In this document: positions 12,468 through 23,184 of the stretch, piece by piece
How positions within the stretch are numbered: position 1 is the stretch's first letter
Layout of the letters: each line of letters opens with the position of its first letter
Origin: Lunularia cruciata
Taxonomy: Eukaryota > Streptophyta > Marchantiopsida > Lunulariales > Lunulariaceae
Direction of reading: 5' to 3'
Assembly (NCBI GenBank): GCA_948567375.1
Contig: OX419760.1
Coordinates: 26,908,001-26,972,000 of the forward strand
DNA: 64,000 nt
The notes under the pieces: generated by a model
Told to the model about the DNA's origin: nothing
Seen by the model: the letters and a program-made list of their open reading frames with translations, nothing else
Databases searched by the model: none
Program-made: the position numbers and the translations under genes

Positions 12468-15400
12468 ACTTATTTTAGATGAACTCTCTTATTATTTAGA
12501 TTACAATGTTAAAAATTTTACAATAACATGTCTCATCAATGTTCAAAATAAGGATAATCAAAGTAAATTGGTTTTGCTTGATATAGAATCTTATCACCTA
12601 TTCTTTACACTTTAGCTAAAAATATTATTTATCAAAATTGTAGTATTACTTTATTAAGCTTTGTATTTTTATATATTTAGGACAAGCTTTGCTACACTTT
12701 ACTACAAAAGAATTGATGATAATTTCTCAAATCAAAATAACCTCTAATGTTAGCTAAATCCTGGCCAATAATAAATTTCTTAATATAATAGATAGAACTT
12801 GCCATTAAGATATAATGGAGACTTTAAGTCAAGACCATTAGGATAGTATTTTCAACCTTTTAAGTTTACTTACATTAACTCCAAACAATACTCTTTGTTT
12901 TTTTTAGTTCTAGTTTATTTACTCTTCATCTTCAAATGTCACTAATATTTTGCTTTCTACCTACCTTATCTCCTTCATAGCAAGAAGCCAAAGCTCATCT
13001 TTTAGTGGCTTAAAATTATCAAAAAAAATATTCATATCAATTGTTTTAACCTATCTTTGTAACTAAAGAGAAAGTTATATTTTTTAATTATATCTTCCCT
13101 AGCTCCTTATTACTCAAGATAATAAATTATCTATAAATTGGATCCATCTTGATGCATTCCTAAATTTGTTTCTCCCATTGCATAAAGACTTGATTTCCTT
13201 GTTATATTTATCTTCATTTTGCCTTCTAAATTAATAAACTCTACTTTTCCAAACAAAATGTAACTTTCATTCCTTCCAATCAACTTGAAGATAATGATGA
13301 ATGTGTGGCTGATGAAATCTTAGCCAAGTTGTCCTTGTTATGTTTGTAACCCAATACATGGAATCTAAAGTTCTCACAAAGATTGATCCGCTTAATGATG
13401 TTACATAGACATCATAGAATCATCTTATTAATTCTCAAGAAATAATTTTTAATTCAAAATTTCAATATTTGGTAACAAGTGGATTACTTAGTAGTGGCTA
13501 AGTTTTTTCCCTAATCACACCGTTAGTACAATTTTTTTGTAGCAGTAATGCCATTATGGCAAATGCAACTTTGAGTATGTTATTAAGGTTAGATTCCTTG
13601 GCCGCCTTCAAGGGATATACTTTGAAGTGTTGATCCAAAAAGCTCATTTCTTTTGTGTTTAGCATTCAAGCTCTTAATTATGGTGGACTAAAGCTAGCGA
13701 GTGCAACTTGGATTCTTTGAGCTAGAGTGGTTATGGATTGATGTTATCAATACCTAGTCAAAGAGTATATGGAATTAGAGTTATTATTTTTTATCATTTG
13801 ATTCCACTAAAGAAGTGAGTGTGGAAATTGAGTGCTTTAAGTTGGTAAGAGCGTTGGTAGTATCTATGTGTTTGGTGGATCGATAATACTTTCAATCATG
13901 TTGCTCAATTTTGCTTGATAAGTTAGGGAGTTGAATGATCATGTGGATAAGCTTTGCTCAGTTTACTAGAGTTTTGATAGTTAGGTGGAGTAAGTGCGGA
14001 AGCATTGCCTGAATTTATGAATTGTGGTCAATTTGATAAGTGGATATTCAATTTCATTGATTGTAGAGATCAATTTGAGAGTAAGAATGTCAAGTTTTTG
14101 ATTGGGGCTACTAGATTTGTGCAAAGATCAAAATTAAAGCTGAATTTGGAAACACATCCTCTTGAATTGGGGATTTGGATGTGCATAACTACTAAATTGG
14201 AGAAATTGACCAAATTTGGTGGAAAATTTAACAAAGAAAGAATTCAATTTGTCAAAAATTAGGTGTGCTTAACTTCTTGAATTCCTAATTTAGAGTCTAA
14301 ATTGGTGAAGGTTAACGAAATTTGTAGATCTATCAAACTTGGTGAACAAAGTAGCACATCACTTCATGATACGACTATATAGATATACTATAATAATACT
14401 TTCAATTCTCAATATATCTTTTTGAATCAAAATTATAATATTTGATAATGAATTCATTAACTAGCATAAGTGAAGTATATAGTATTATTATAGATTAATA
14501 TAATAATTTAGTTTGAATTTTATGTATATGTTATTGGAAAAATATAAATTATTATGTGTAAACTCATCAAGGAATATTTAAAAAGTATAAAACAATTTTT
14601 TATGAATGCTTTAAATATTCAAAATTACAATATCTGATGAGTAATTCATTGATTGGCATAAGTAGAGTATGCAATAGTATATAAATTATGATAAAAATTT
14701 AAGTTGAAATTTTTTATATATGTTATTAGAAATATATTAAAGATTTATTAGAAAATATGAGGTTCATAGAAGAACATCTTAAAATACATAACAACATTCT
14801 AGAAGACTAAATACTTCAACAAGGTAATTACAAATATATAGTTACACTTAGATAGTAAGGTATTCAAGAACCTCCACCATGATTAAAAAATTAAAAAAGT
14901 TCCATTAGATTTAGACCTCGCTGTATTGATTAAACTTTGTATAGATTGATTAACTTGGTTGTGAAGTTAATAGTCTTACTCTCTAAGAAGCAAGCACATA
15001 CTTATCTAAGGTACAGATATAATACTTTGGACCATCTTTCTCCTTTATAATTACTTCTATTAAAATTTGAATATATCTCTAATTATTAAATTTCCTTATT
15101 TATCATCTTATATTTGGTCTTATAAAGTTGAGAACTTTTAGCAATCTATAAACCTAATTTATAGAAATATTATTTTATTAATTTTTTTTTAAATATTTGG
15201 ATATTTTGAAACTATGTTTTCATGAATGTATCATAGTTAATAACTTCAAATCATACCACTTAATTACTAAAATTTACTGAAACTTGCTCTCAATTGACTA
15301 CTATAGAAAATTATGGATACATTGAAAGACTAGGGCTTCAAATAGACTTTTTGAGGTTACAAGTCAGGAGATTGATTACTTTGCTACACCAATTGAAGAT

Positions 15401-17011
15401 ATATTTCTCATTTGGTGTTATAAGCTATTATTGTATTATATTGGCTTATAGATTATAGATAGATCTATCTCTAAGGACATCGCTGCTCTATATCCTTTTA
15501 TACATCATATATAATTTTGAGCATTCTTATTTACAAAAAGATGATGATGATATATATATATATATATAATATGTGATTTAATAATAAATTTATTAGACTA
15601 TAACCCTATGCAAGTAAAATACCAAGAACTATTAAACATCTTTGATTCATTAAACATATTAGTGTACTTATATTAGAAAAAAAAAAATTACCACCAATAT
15701 AGCTATAAATATTTTATTTTTATACAATATCAAATGTTTCAATGTATCTATAATTTTAATAATGTTAGTAAGCAACATTATTTAATTTTAACTGAATTCT
15801 ACATAAAGTATACTAAATAAGAATATCCAAAGTTTATAATGTCATACTTAGACTAATTTTCTATAGATTTCTCAATACAGATTATTTTAAGTACTATATA
15901 TCAGAAAGCTATAGAGCCATACAAAGTACATTGCTAAGAACATACAAAAAAATTTATTTTAATTGATTTGTTGGGATGTGATTAATAATATTTTATTTAC
16001 AAAACATAATTCACTACATGGTATATAAATTAAGAAGTCTTTGTATTTTATATAAAAATTAGAAATATAGACTAAGCTTTCCTTATATAGTATATATTTA
16101 TTATCCAAGACTACAATTCATTATTCATTTATGTATGGTTAAACAAGAGTTCAATATGATGTTATATTTATATATAAGTTTTGATTTAATATATAAAAGG
16201 TTTACATATTTAGTTTATAAACAATATTTTAATCTAATATTAAAATTTACATATAACTTGGTATTTTGATATCTAATTGACAGTCTAATTAATAGTCATT
16301 GATGGCATTAGTTAGGTATACACATAAAGAATAATTTATTAAATTAAGTTTAATTATAATTTTTATTATAATAAAAAAATTTAAACATATGGTACATTCA
16401 AAAACACTTGTTTACATAAATATCAAATAGATAATTCTTATAAAGAGGCATTTATAAATCCATTAAAGAAAAGTAACATAAATGGAATTATTGATAGATC
16501 TCACAAACATCATACACAATGAGCAATTATAGGTAAACTATATTTATATGCATTACTCTAGTATATCTACATATATAATAGATTAAGAACTCAACTTTTT
16601 CCCATAACAACAAAATAGTGGTCCTTAGCAGCACCAGATTTTGGACACTAAAAATTTGAAAATCAGGCATTTAACCACAAGTGCGTGTTCTCAAATTTAA
16701 TTGAACATTTTTTATGCACTTCACCTAAACAAAATCAAGAGCAATTATTCTTGAGACTGTCATTACCTCAAGAATCTTCTATGGATCCCACAATAAATCG
16801 ATCTAAGAACACAAATAGACTAATCCATCATACTTTCTAGTCATATTTTCTTTGTACCTTGCATAAGGATGAGGACATACCGATGCTAAGCTCCATAGCT
16901 CTAGGGCAAGTTTTAGGAAAACACAAGGACGAGTATGAGTAAGAAAAAGGCAAAGAGAGAGGGGGAGGCAAGGAATAATAACAACAACAATAAGTAGGAA
17001 CAAAGAGATTA
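12468..17011. other. AT-rich non-coding stretch
   Basis: Mostly very AT-rich with no supported gene. The 85-aa frame at 14005-14262 is the longest and has no recognisable motif. It contains the tandem repeat at 14428-14740, a weak LTR-like tail at 14850-15050, and a short motif (GGTCCTTAGCAGCACCAGA, ~16621) that recurs near 33071-33105. Confidence 0.5.
14428..14740. repeat. degenerate tandem repeat, ~190-bp period
   Basis: Two diverged units both start near CAAAATTA-AATAT-TGAT and share GGCATAAGT/AGCATAAGT, GTAT-CAATAGTAT-like and TATATGTTATT blocks. A partial third relative lies at ~13450. AT-rich and non-coding. Confidence 0.6.
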
Positions 17012-17410
17012 TGTAACAATATGGAGTTCAACGACGTAAATAGTAAGGCTAACAAAGTAGAGAATAAGCCAAATTAGCCCAGAATATTCCAAAAGCATTT
17101 AGGAAGCTTTTGGGGAAACTTCACAACTAGCTTAACTTGCACCCAAGCATGTAGCTTCTACAAGCTTCCAACTAGCTTAGCTTGCATGCCAAGTAGTCGG
17201 CTTCTAGAAGGAAGCTTCCTAGTTAACTTGGCTTGCACTCTAAGAAAGTGGCTCAAGGAAGCTTCTTGAGAAGTTTCTCAAGGGCCTTGTATGCTACCTA
17301 TAAATACCAAAGCCAAAGCTAATGCTAGGCATTTGGAGTTTTCCCACATTCAAGTATCCCAATGTGAGTTTCCATTCTCCTATTTCACTCCTTGGTCTTA
17401 GTCTTTTACA
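17012..17410 (+). repeat. 5' LTR of element A
   Basis: Runs from TGTAACAATATGG to GTCTTTTACA, 399 bp, with TG...CA ends. A TATA box (CTATAAATA) lies at ~17299-17307, and the interior is crowded with AAGCTT/TTCTAGAA palindromes. It matches 22768-23179 directly and 19586-19917 and 21542-21944 in reverse. Confidence 0.95.
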
Positions 17411-17411
17411 T

Positions 17412-17427
17412 TGGTATCATAGTAGGA
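17412..17427 (+). promoter_or_regulatory. primer-binding site
   Basis: TGGTATCATAG begins two bases after the LTR. It resembles the plant retrotransposon primer site TGGTATCAGAGC (complementary to initiator Met tRNA), with mismatches after the first eight bases. Confidence 0.75.
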
Positions 17428-17429
17428 AT

Positions 17430-18600
17430 GGGATGGATGGAATTTACGGACCACCAAATCCAATTTTACCAAACCATTGGGATTTCCATGTCCAAGTACT
17501 GCCCAAGAATCATTTCATGCAATTCATCACCTCACACTTTGGACAAGATTTTTTGCATATGATCACCATATTTGAGGAACCTTTGGTGCTTCCAATGGTA
17601 ACTTATGGAGAACGGTGGACGTGCTGCTTCTATGTGTCAATAAATTAGATAGATTAAGGGTGGTGTGATAGAATAACAACCATGGTGGCAATGCCCAATG
17701 TTATCCTTGTTATGCAACAAAAAATCAAGCACCTTACTTGATTGTTGGATGAACAAGATTTTTGACGACAAGAGCATGTAGAGAGAGTACCAGTTTGAGA
17801 AAGAGAAGATCAAATCCAATTCCCGAAACCCAAGGTATTTGAAGGCAAGAATCTTTTGGGTGCAATGGAGAATTTTGTGTTTGATTTTGAACTTTATTTT
17901 GAAGCTACCAATCTATAAGACAAGCAAAAATAGTTTCTTTTGGCTTCTAGCCAATTGGATGGAGTAGCAAAGCTACGGTGGAGATTCCAAGTGGAGCAAG
18001 CTGGATGAAAAATTGTTGCACCAATCTTGACATGGGCAGAATTCAAGAGTGCAATAATTAATTGGTTCTAAACTATAATTGCTACATGGGATAGGTTGGA
18101 AAAATTGAAACAGATTGGTTTTGTAAGAAGTGACATCACGTAATTCTAGAACACCATCATGCAAATTCTAGATATCTTGGAAAGTGAAGCTCTAGATCAA
18201 TTTGTGAGGGGCTTAAAGTCAAGAACCAAATTAGAGGTAACCAAGCAAGAGCCGCAACACTTGGAGGAAGCCATGCAATTGGCCAAACATTTTGATTCCT
18301 TGGTTGCAACAACTTGGTCTTGACCTCTACCTCCACAGAACCTTATGATACACTACACACCAGTGAAGGAGCCGATACCAATGGAGATTGATGACATTCA
18401 ACGAGGACCAATTGGCATTACAAATGGAGAGAAACTATGACAAAATGGTGGTTGTTTTTATTATGACCACTTGGGACATCGTATTGCTAAATGTCTACTC
18501 AAGAATGGGCGACCTCAACAAGTTGCACAGATGGAGTTTGTGGAGTGGAATTATTAGGGAAATGAGGAATCCTAGTAGGAGATTTTGAGCCGCCTATTTT
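17430..18600 (+). pseudogene. gag remnant, element A
   Basis: A broken structural-protein gene. Fragments in shifting frames include a Retrotrans_gag-like stretch (FVRGLKSRTKLEV, ~18200) and a CCHC knuckle at 18453-18494 in which the second Cys has become Tyr (C-x2-Y-x4-H-x4-C). The matching reverse-strand gag at 20363-21290 confirms the identification. Several in-frame stops and frameshifts; no full-length frame remains. Confidence 0.75.
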
Positions 18601-18668
18601 GGAGCTTGATTAGTTCCAATAGGATTGAAGGCTTGACTTATGCAAGTTTGCTTCACTTGCAAGGTATA

Positions 18669-18998
18669 ATATCTAATTGAGGTTGTAGGATTTTGGTTGA
18701 TTTTGGAAGTTCAAAGAATTGCATGTTTATGCAAGTGGCAAAGGAATTGAGTATTCCTATCAAGCCAGTAATTAGAAGAAGATTGATGATAGAGGATGAT
18801 AGAAAGGGTTATGCATTCAGTAGTTCACATCTAGTTACCTTCAAGATTAGGAAGGAATATTTAGAGTATATGAGGTTTGTAGTGGCACCTCTACACTATG
18901 ATACCATTCTAGGTCTACCTTGGCTTGAACATCATGAGATTCAATTTGATTGGATCCGACAACAAATTCAAGTACAACACCAAGGTAGAAAATTATGA
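18669..18998 (+). pseudogene. retroviral-type aspartic protease, element A
   Basis: An open stretch with the gypsy protease layout: a flap start ILVDFGSSKNCM where the active site DSG/DTG triad is expected, then a hydrophobic segment, then the ILGLPWLEHH box typical of the protease C-terminus. The active-site Ser/Thr is Phe here, which should inactivate it. The same domain is at 20028-20222 and 29792-30136 on the reverse strand. It would release gag and pol products from the polyprotein. Confidence 0.8.
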
Positions 18999-19209
18999 TT
19001 AGGTTGTCTGGCACCTTTGAGTAAGACACCTAAGAATAGTCAGTCCCAAGATGGGAAGTTTGCCAAGAAGGTAACCATGGAGCAAGCTTTGAAGAGAGAT
19101 AAGTCCTTATATGGTAATTTTGTTAGTGAAATAGCCACAAAGCAAGCTTTGGAGGAAGATAAGTCTGTATTTACGGTGTGGATCAAGCCAATTGCACAAG
19201 GATAATTTG

Positions 19210-19585
19210 AGGAGGGCCAAGAGCCTCATCAAGAAATGGTTGATCAGATAGTTCAAGAGGTTGTAGACATGTTTCCAAATGATCTGCCGAAGGGATTACC
19301 CTATGATCGTGGTATGCCCTTCAAGATCAAGTTATTGCTTGAGAGTACTCCAATGAGTAGACCAATCTATTGACTCTCACCAAAGGAGTTGGAGGAGTTG
19401 CAAACAACCCTTACGGAGTTGTTGGAGAAGGACTTCATATGACGTAGTACCTTTCCTTGGGGAGCACAGGTACTGTTGTTCCAAAGAAGGATAGAGAACT
19501 TCATTTTTGTATAGATTACCATGGGCTAAATGAGCAAATAGTGAAGAATGCATGTCTCTTGCCTTGGATTGATGACTTGATTGAT
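19210..19585 (+). pseudogene. N-terminal reverse transcriptase fragment, element A
   Basis: Contains the pol linker before RT (MVDQIVQEVV, FPNDLPKGLPYD) and RT fingers (FPWGAQV, KKDRELHFCIDYHGLNEQ), with frameshifts. It stops abruptly in the segment that normally continues PRIDDLID... into the palm, exactly where the reverse-strand LTR terminus begins at 19586. The catalytic palm is absent. Confidence 0.85.
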
Positions 19586-19917
19586 TGTAAAAGACCAAGA
19601 CCAAGGAGAGAAATAGGAGAATGGAAGCTCACATGGGGACATTGGAATGAGGGAAAACTCTGAATGCTTAGCATGAGCTTCGGCTTTGGTATTTATAGGT
19701 AGCATACAAGGCCCTTGAGAAGCTTCTCAAGAAGCTTCCTCGAGCTGCTTTCTTAGAGTGCAACCCAAGTTAACCAAGAAGCTTCTCAAGAAGCTTTATT
19801 CTAAAAGCCGCCTACTTGGCATGCAAGCTAAGCTAGTCGGAAGCTTCCTTCTAGAAGCTACTTACTTGAGGTGCAAGCTAAGCTAGTTGAGAAGCTTCCC
19901 AATAAGCTTCCTCTATG
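19586..19917 (-). repeat. truncated family 1 LTR (reverse strand)
   Basis: Begins TGTAAAAGACC, the reverse complement of the LTR end. It keeps R/U5 and most of U3, including TATTTATAGG (~19690), and breaks at ~19917 into sequence homologous to the pol region just after protease. It contains the perfect 18-bp palindrome CTTGAGAAGCTTCTCAAG at 19714-19731. Confidence 0.88.
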
Positions 19918-20027
19918 GCTACCTTCTCAACAAACTTCCCATCCTGAGCTTGATTATTATTAGGTGTCTTAGTTAGAGGTGCCAAACAACATAATTGGAA
20001 ATTCCTACCTTGGTGTTGTACTTGAAT

Positions 20028-20222
20028 TTATCGTCGGGTCCAATCAAATTGAACCTTATGACGTTCAAGCCAAGGTAGTCCTATAATGACATCATAGTGT
20101 AGAATCTTAAAAGTAATAGGATATGAGGTATGGAATGCATAACACTTTCTACCATCCGCCATCATGAATCTACTTCCAATTATTGGCTTGATAGGAATAC
20201 ACAATTCCTTTGCTACTTGCAT
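20028..20222 (-). pseudogene. aspartic protease fragment, inverted element
   Basis: The open frame covers the protease body (MQVAKELCIPIKP, IIGLPWLERHKVQFDW), homologous to 18720-18960. The active-site part upstream is in another frame, with ILVD at ~20265. Confidence 0.75.
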
Positions 20223-20362
20223 AGATATTCAATTCTTTGAACTTCCAATATCAACCAAAATCCTACAACCTCCTATTAGATATCATACCTTGGAAGTGAA
20301 ACAAACTTGCATAGGTCAAGCCTTCAATCCCATTGGAACTAATCAAGCTCCCAATAGATGGC

Positions 20363-21290
20363 TCAAAATCTCCTATTGGGATTCCTTGTTTCCTTGATCA
20401 TTTTGTTCCACAAACTCCATCTGGGTAACTTGTCAAGGTCACCCATTCCTAAGTGGACATTCAACAATGCAATGTCCAACTTGGCGACAATTAAAACAAC
20501 CTCTTTTTTGTCGTAATCTTTCTCTATCCGTTGTACCAAGTGGTCTCCATTGGATAACATCAATCTCCATTGGTGTTGGTTCTTCCACCTGTGTGTAGTG
20601 TATAGGTAAGCTTTATGTAGGTTGAGGTTGAGACCAAGCTGTTGCAACCAAGAAATCAAAGTGCTCAACCAATTGCATGGCTTCTTCTACATTTTGGGGT
20701 TCTTGCATGGTCACCTCCAATTTGGTTTGTAACTTCAGTCCCCACACAAATCAATCAAAAACTTCACCTTCTTGTTATTTGGAATTTGCATGATGATGTT
20801 TTGAAATTGTGTGATGTAGCTCCTTGTTGAGCCAATCTGCTTCACTTCTACCAATTTATCTTGTGCAGCTCGTGCAACAATTATAGTTTGAAATTGACCA
20901 AGTATTACATCCTTGAATTCTGCCCATGTCAAAATTGGTGCAACAATCTATTGTTCAATTTGCTCCACTCGGAATCACCACCAAAGTTTTGCCACACCAT
21001 CCAATTGGCTAGAAGCCAAGAGATCTATTTCCATTCATCTTGGAGATTTGTGGCTTCAAAGTAATGTTCAAGTCAAACATAAAATTCTCTGCTGTGTCCA
21101 AAAGATTCTTGTTTTCAAACACATTGGGTTTTGGAATTTGAATGTGATCTTCTCCATCTCAAACTGACGCTCTCTCTATATGTTCTTGTCGTTGTTGGTC
21201 TTGTTCATCCAACAATCGAGTAAGGTGCTCGATTTGTTGTTGCATCGCAAGGATAACATTCGGTATTGTCGCCATAACTACTACTCTATC
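20363..21290 (-). pseudogene. gag remnant, inverted element
   Basis: Reverse-strand fragments include a clear Retrotrans_gag segment at 20735-20932 (MTWAEFKDVILGQF, AAQDKLVEVKQIG) and a degraded knuckle within 20363-20668. These are the same motifs as gag of element A but with different breaks, so the two copies decayed separately. Confidence 0.78.
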
Positions 21291-21541
21291 CCATTACTCC
21301 CAATTTATCTAATTGATTAACACATAGATGCAATGTGTCCACCGTTCTCCACAAGTTACAATTTGAAGTATCAAGGGTTCCTTAAACAAGGTGATCATAT
21401 GCAGAAAATCTTGCCCAAAGCGCAAGGTGATGAATTGTGTGAAATGATGCTTGGGTAATATCTAGACATGAAAATCACAATGGTTTGGCGGCAGTGGATT
21501 TGGTGGTTTATAAATTCTATCGATCCTTGCTCTGATATTAA

Positions 21542-21944
21542 TGTAAAAGACCAAGACCAAGGAGAGAAATAGGAGATTGGAAGCTCACATTGGGACGTTG
21601 GAATGAGGGAAAACTCTAAATGCCTAGTATGAGCTTTGGCTTTGGTATTTATAGGTAGCATACAAGGTCTTTGAGAAGATTCTTCTCAAGAAGCTTCCTC
21701 GAGCCACTTTCTTAGAGTGCAAGCCAAGTTAACTAGGAAGCTTCTCAAGAAGCTTCCTTCTAGAAGCCGCCTACTTGGCATGCAAGCTAGCGAGTTAGAA
21801 GCTACTTGCTTGGGGCACAAGTTAACTAGTTGGGAAGCTTCCTAAGAAGCTTCCTAGATGCTTCTAGAATATTCTAGGCTAATTTAGCTTATTCTCTACT
21901 TCATTAGCCTTACTAACTACATCGCTAAACTCCACATTATTACA
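21542..21944 (-). repeat. 5' LTR of the inverted element, with primer site
   Basis: A 403-bp full LTR; read on the reverse strand it runs from TGTAATAATGTGG to GTCTTTTACAT. Immediately beyond it on the reverse strand is TTAATATCAGAGCAAGG, a better match to TGGTATCAGAGC than the site in element A, which fixes this as the 5' LTR. Confidence 0.9.
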
Positions 21945-22740
21945 CTCAAACAGATGGACAAACCAAATGTGCAAATCATACCTTTGGAAGATATGTTGCA
22001 TGCCTTTGTCAATGTCCACCATACCAACTGGGATGAATGTCTTGCAACAATAGAATTTGCCGACAACAATTCCAAACAGGCAAGCATCGGATTTTCTCCT
22101 TTCTTTCTCAATTTTGGCCAAGATCTGCTTGTTCTAGATTCTCTTCTTGCTCCTCCTCCATCTTAGGTCCCTCATACTTCAACCTTCTTGACCACCATCT
22201 CCAAATCTCTCCAACAAGCCAAATCTCACCTCCTTGTTGCTCAAAATTGTCAAAAACAATATACGGACCACAATTGTCATGATCTCACTTTTGAAGTTGG
22301 TGATAAAGTTATGCTATCTTTTAGTAATCTACCCCTCCCACTTGATACCCAAGCTCATAAAATTACCCCTAATTGGATAGGACCCTTTGATGTCACCTAA
22401 ATTGTCTCTCATGTTTGCTTATCGACTTGCCTTGCCTTGTCATATGTGCATCTATCTTATCTTATATGTTTCCAAGTTAAAACTCTTTGTTCCTAACCCC
22501 TCTCCTTTTTCCTCTTGAGTCCAACTCCCTCCTCCTCCTATCCCTATCCATGATCATGAGGAGTACAAAGTTGATTGTATCCTTGCGTGTCACCACATTC
22601 AACAAGGACGTAGACTACATACGTAGTACAAGATCCTTTGGAAAGGGTATCCCCTTCATGATGCCATAGGGGAACCTCTTGCTCACCTCTAGAATGCACA
22701 AATGGCCATCTAGGAGTTTGAAGCTTCAATGGTAATGAGG
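21945..22740 (+). pseudogene. integrase C-terminus and chromodomain, element A
   Basis: Integrase resumes at the QTDGQT box near the catalytic Glu, although Glu itself is not kept. It continues through the DECLATIEFADNNS and FSPFFLNFG blocks to a GPY/F-type module (HKITPNWIGPFDVT, ~22350-22400). A chromodomain follows at ~22545-22735, with EEYKVDCIL, ILWKGYPLHDA and EPLAHL recognisable and an internal stop. Chromodomains direct integration to particular chromatin marks. Confidence 0.85.
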
Positions 22741-22753
22741 ATGTCACCAACTA

Positions 22754-22767
22754 GCGGTGGGGGAATA
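22754..22767 (+). promoter_or_regulatory. polypurine tract, element A
   Basis: AGCGGTGGGGGAATA sits directly upstream of the 3' LTR, where plus-strand DNA synthesis is primed. Confidence 0.75.
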
Positions 22768-23179
22768 TGTAACAATATGGAGTTCAACAACATAGTTAGT
22801 AAGGCTAACAAAGTAGAGAATAAGCCAAATTAGCCCAGAATATTCCAAAAGCATCTAGGAAGCTTTTGGAGAAACTTCTCGACTAGCTTAACTTGCACCC
22901 CAAGAAGGTAGCTTCTAGAAGCTTCTAACTAGCTTAACTTGCATGCTAAGTAGGCAGCTTCTAGGAGGAAGCTTCTTGAGAAGTTTCCAAGTTAACTTGG
23001 CTTGCACTCTAAGAAAGCGACTCAAGGAAACTTCTTGAGAAGTTTCTCAAGGGCCTTGTATGCTACCTATAAATATCAAAGCCAAAGCTCATGCTAGGCA
23101 TTTGGAGTTTTCTCACATTCAAGTGTCCCAATGTCAGTTTCCATTCTCCTATTTCTCTCCTTGGTCTCGGTCTTTTCTA
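22768..23179 (+). repeat. 3' LTR of element A
   Basis: 412 bp, starting TGTAACAATATGG and ending GTCTTTTCTA, the expected ACA being mutated to CTA. The second TSD copy, GATTA, follows at 23180. Confidence 0.94.
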
Positions 23180-23184
23180 GATTA

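Larger units (their letters stand above)
19586..21944 (-). mobile_element. inverted pol-less gypsy family 1 element nested in A
   Basis: Reads on the reverse strand: full LTR (21944-21542), primer site, gag, protease, then a direct jump at ~19918 into an LTR lacking its first ~75 bp of U3. RT, RNase H and integrase are absent. Both outer edges are exact LTR termini, but the flanks (TTGAT and CTCAA) do not form a TSD, and A's own pol between RT start and late integrase is missing. The simplest reading is that two same-orientation insertions in A recombined and deleted what lay between. With the left half of A it forms a ~2-kb-arm inverted repeat. Confidence 0.85.
17007..23184 (+). mobile_element. 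gypsy family 1 element A with TSD (chromodomain Ty3/gypsy, defective)
   Basis: A Ty3/gypsy LTR retrotransposon at 17012-23179 flanked by an exact 5-bp target duplication, GATTA (17007-17011 and 23180-23184). Order: 5' LTR, tRNA-type primer site, gag with zinc knuckle, aspartic protease, start of RT, inserted reverse-strand family member (19586-21944), end of integrase, chromodomain, polypurine tract, 3' LTR. RT palm, RNase H and most of integrase are missing. All frames are broken, so it is not autonomous. The C-terminal chromodomain places it in the chromovirus branch. The LTRs differ at 6 of the first ~111 aligned bases, so insertion was not recent. Confidence 0.93.
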
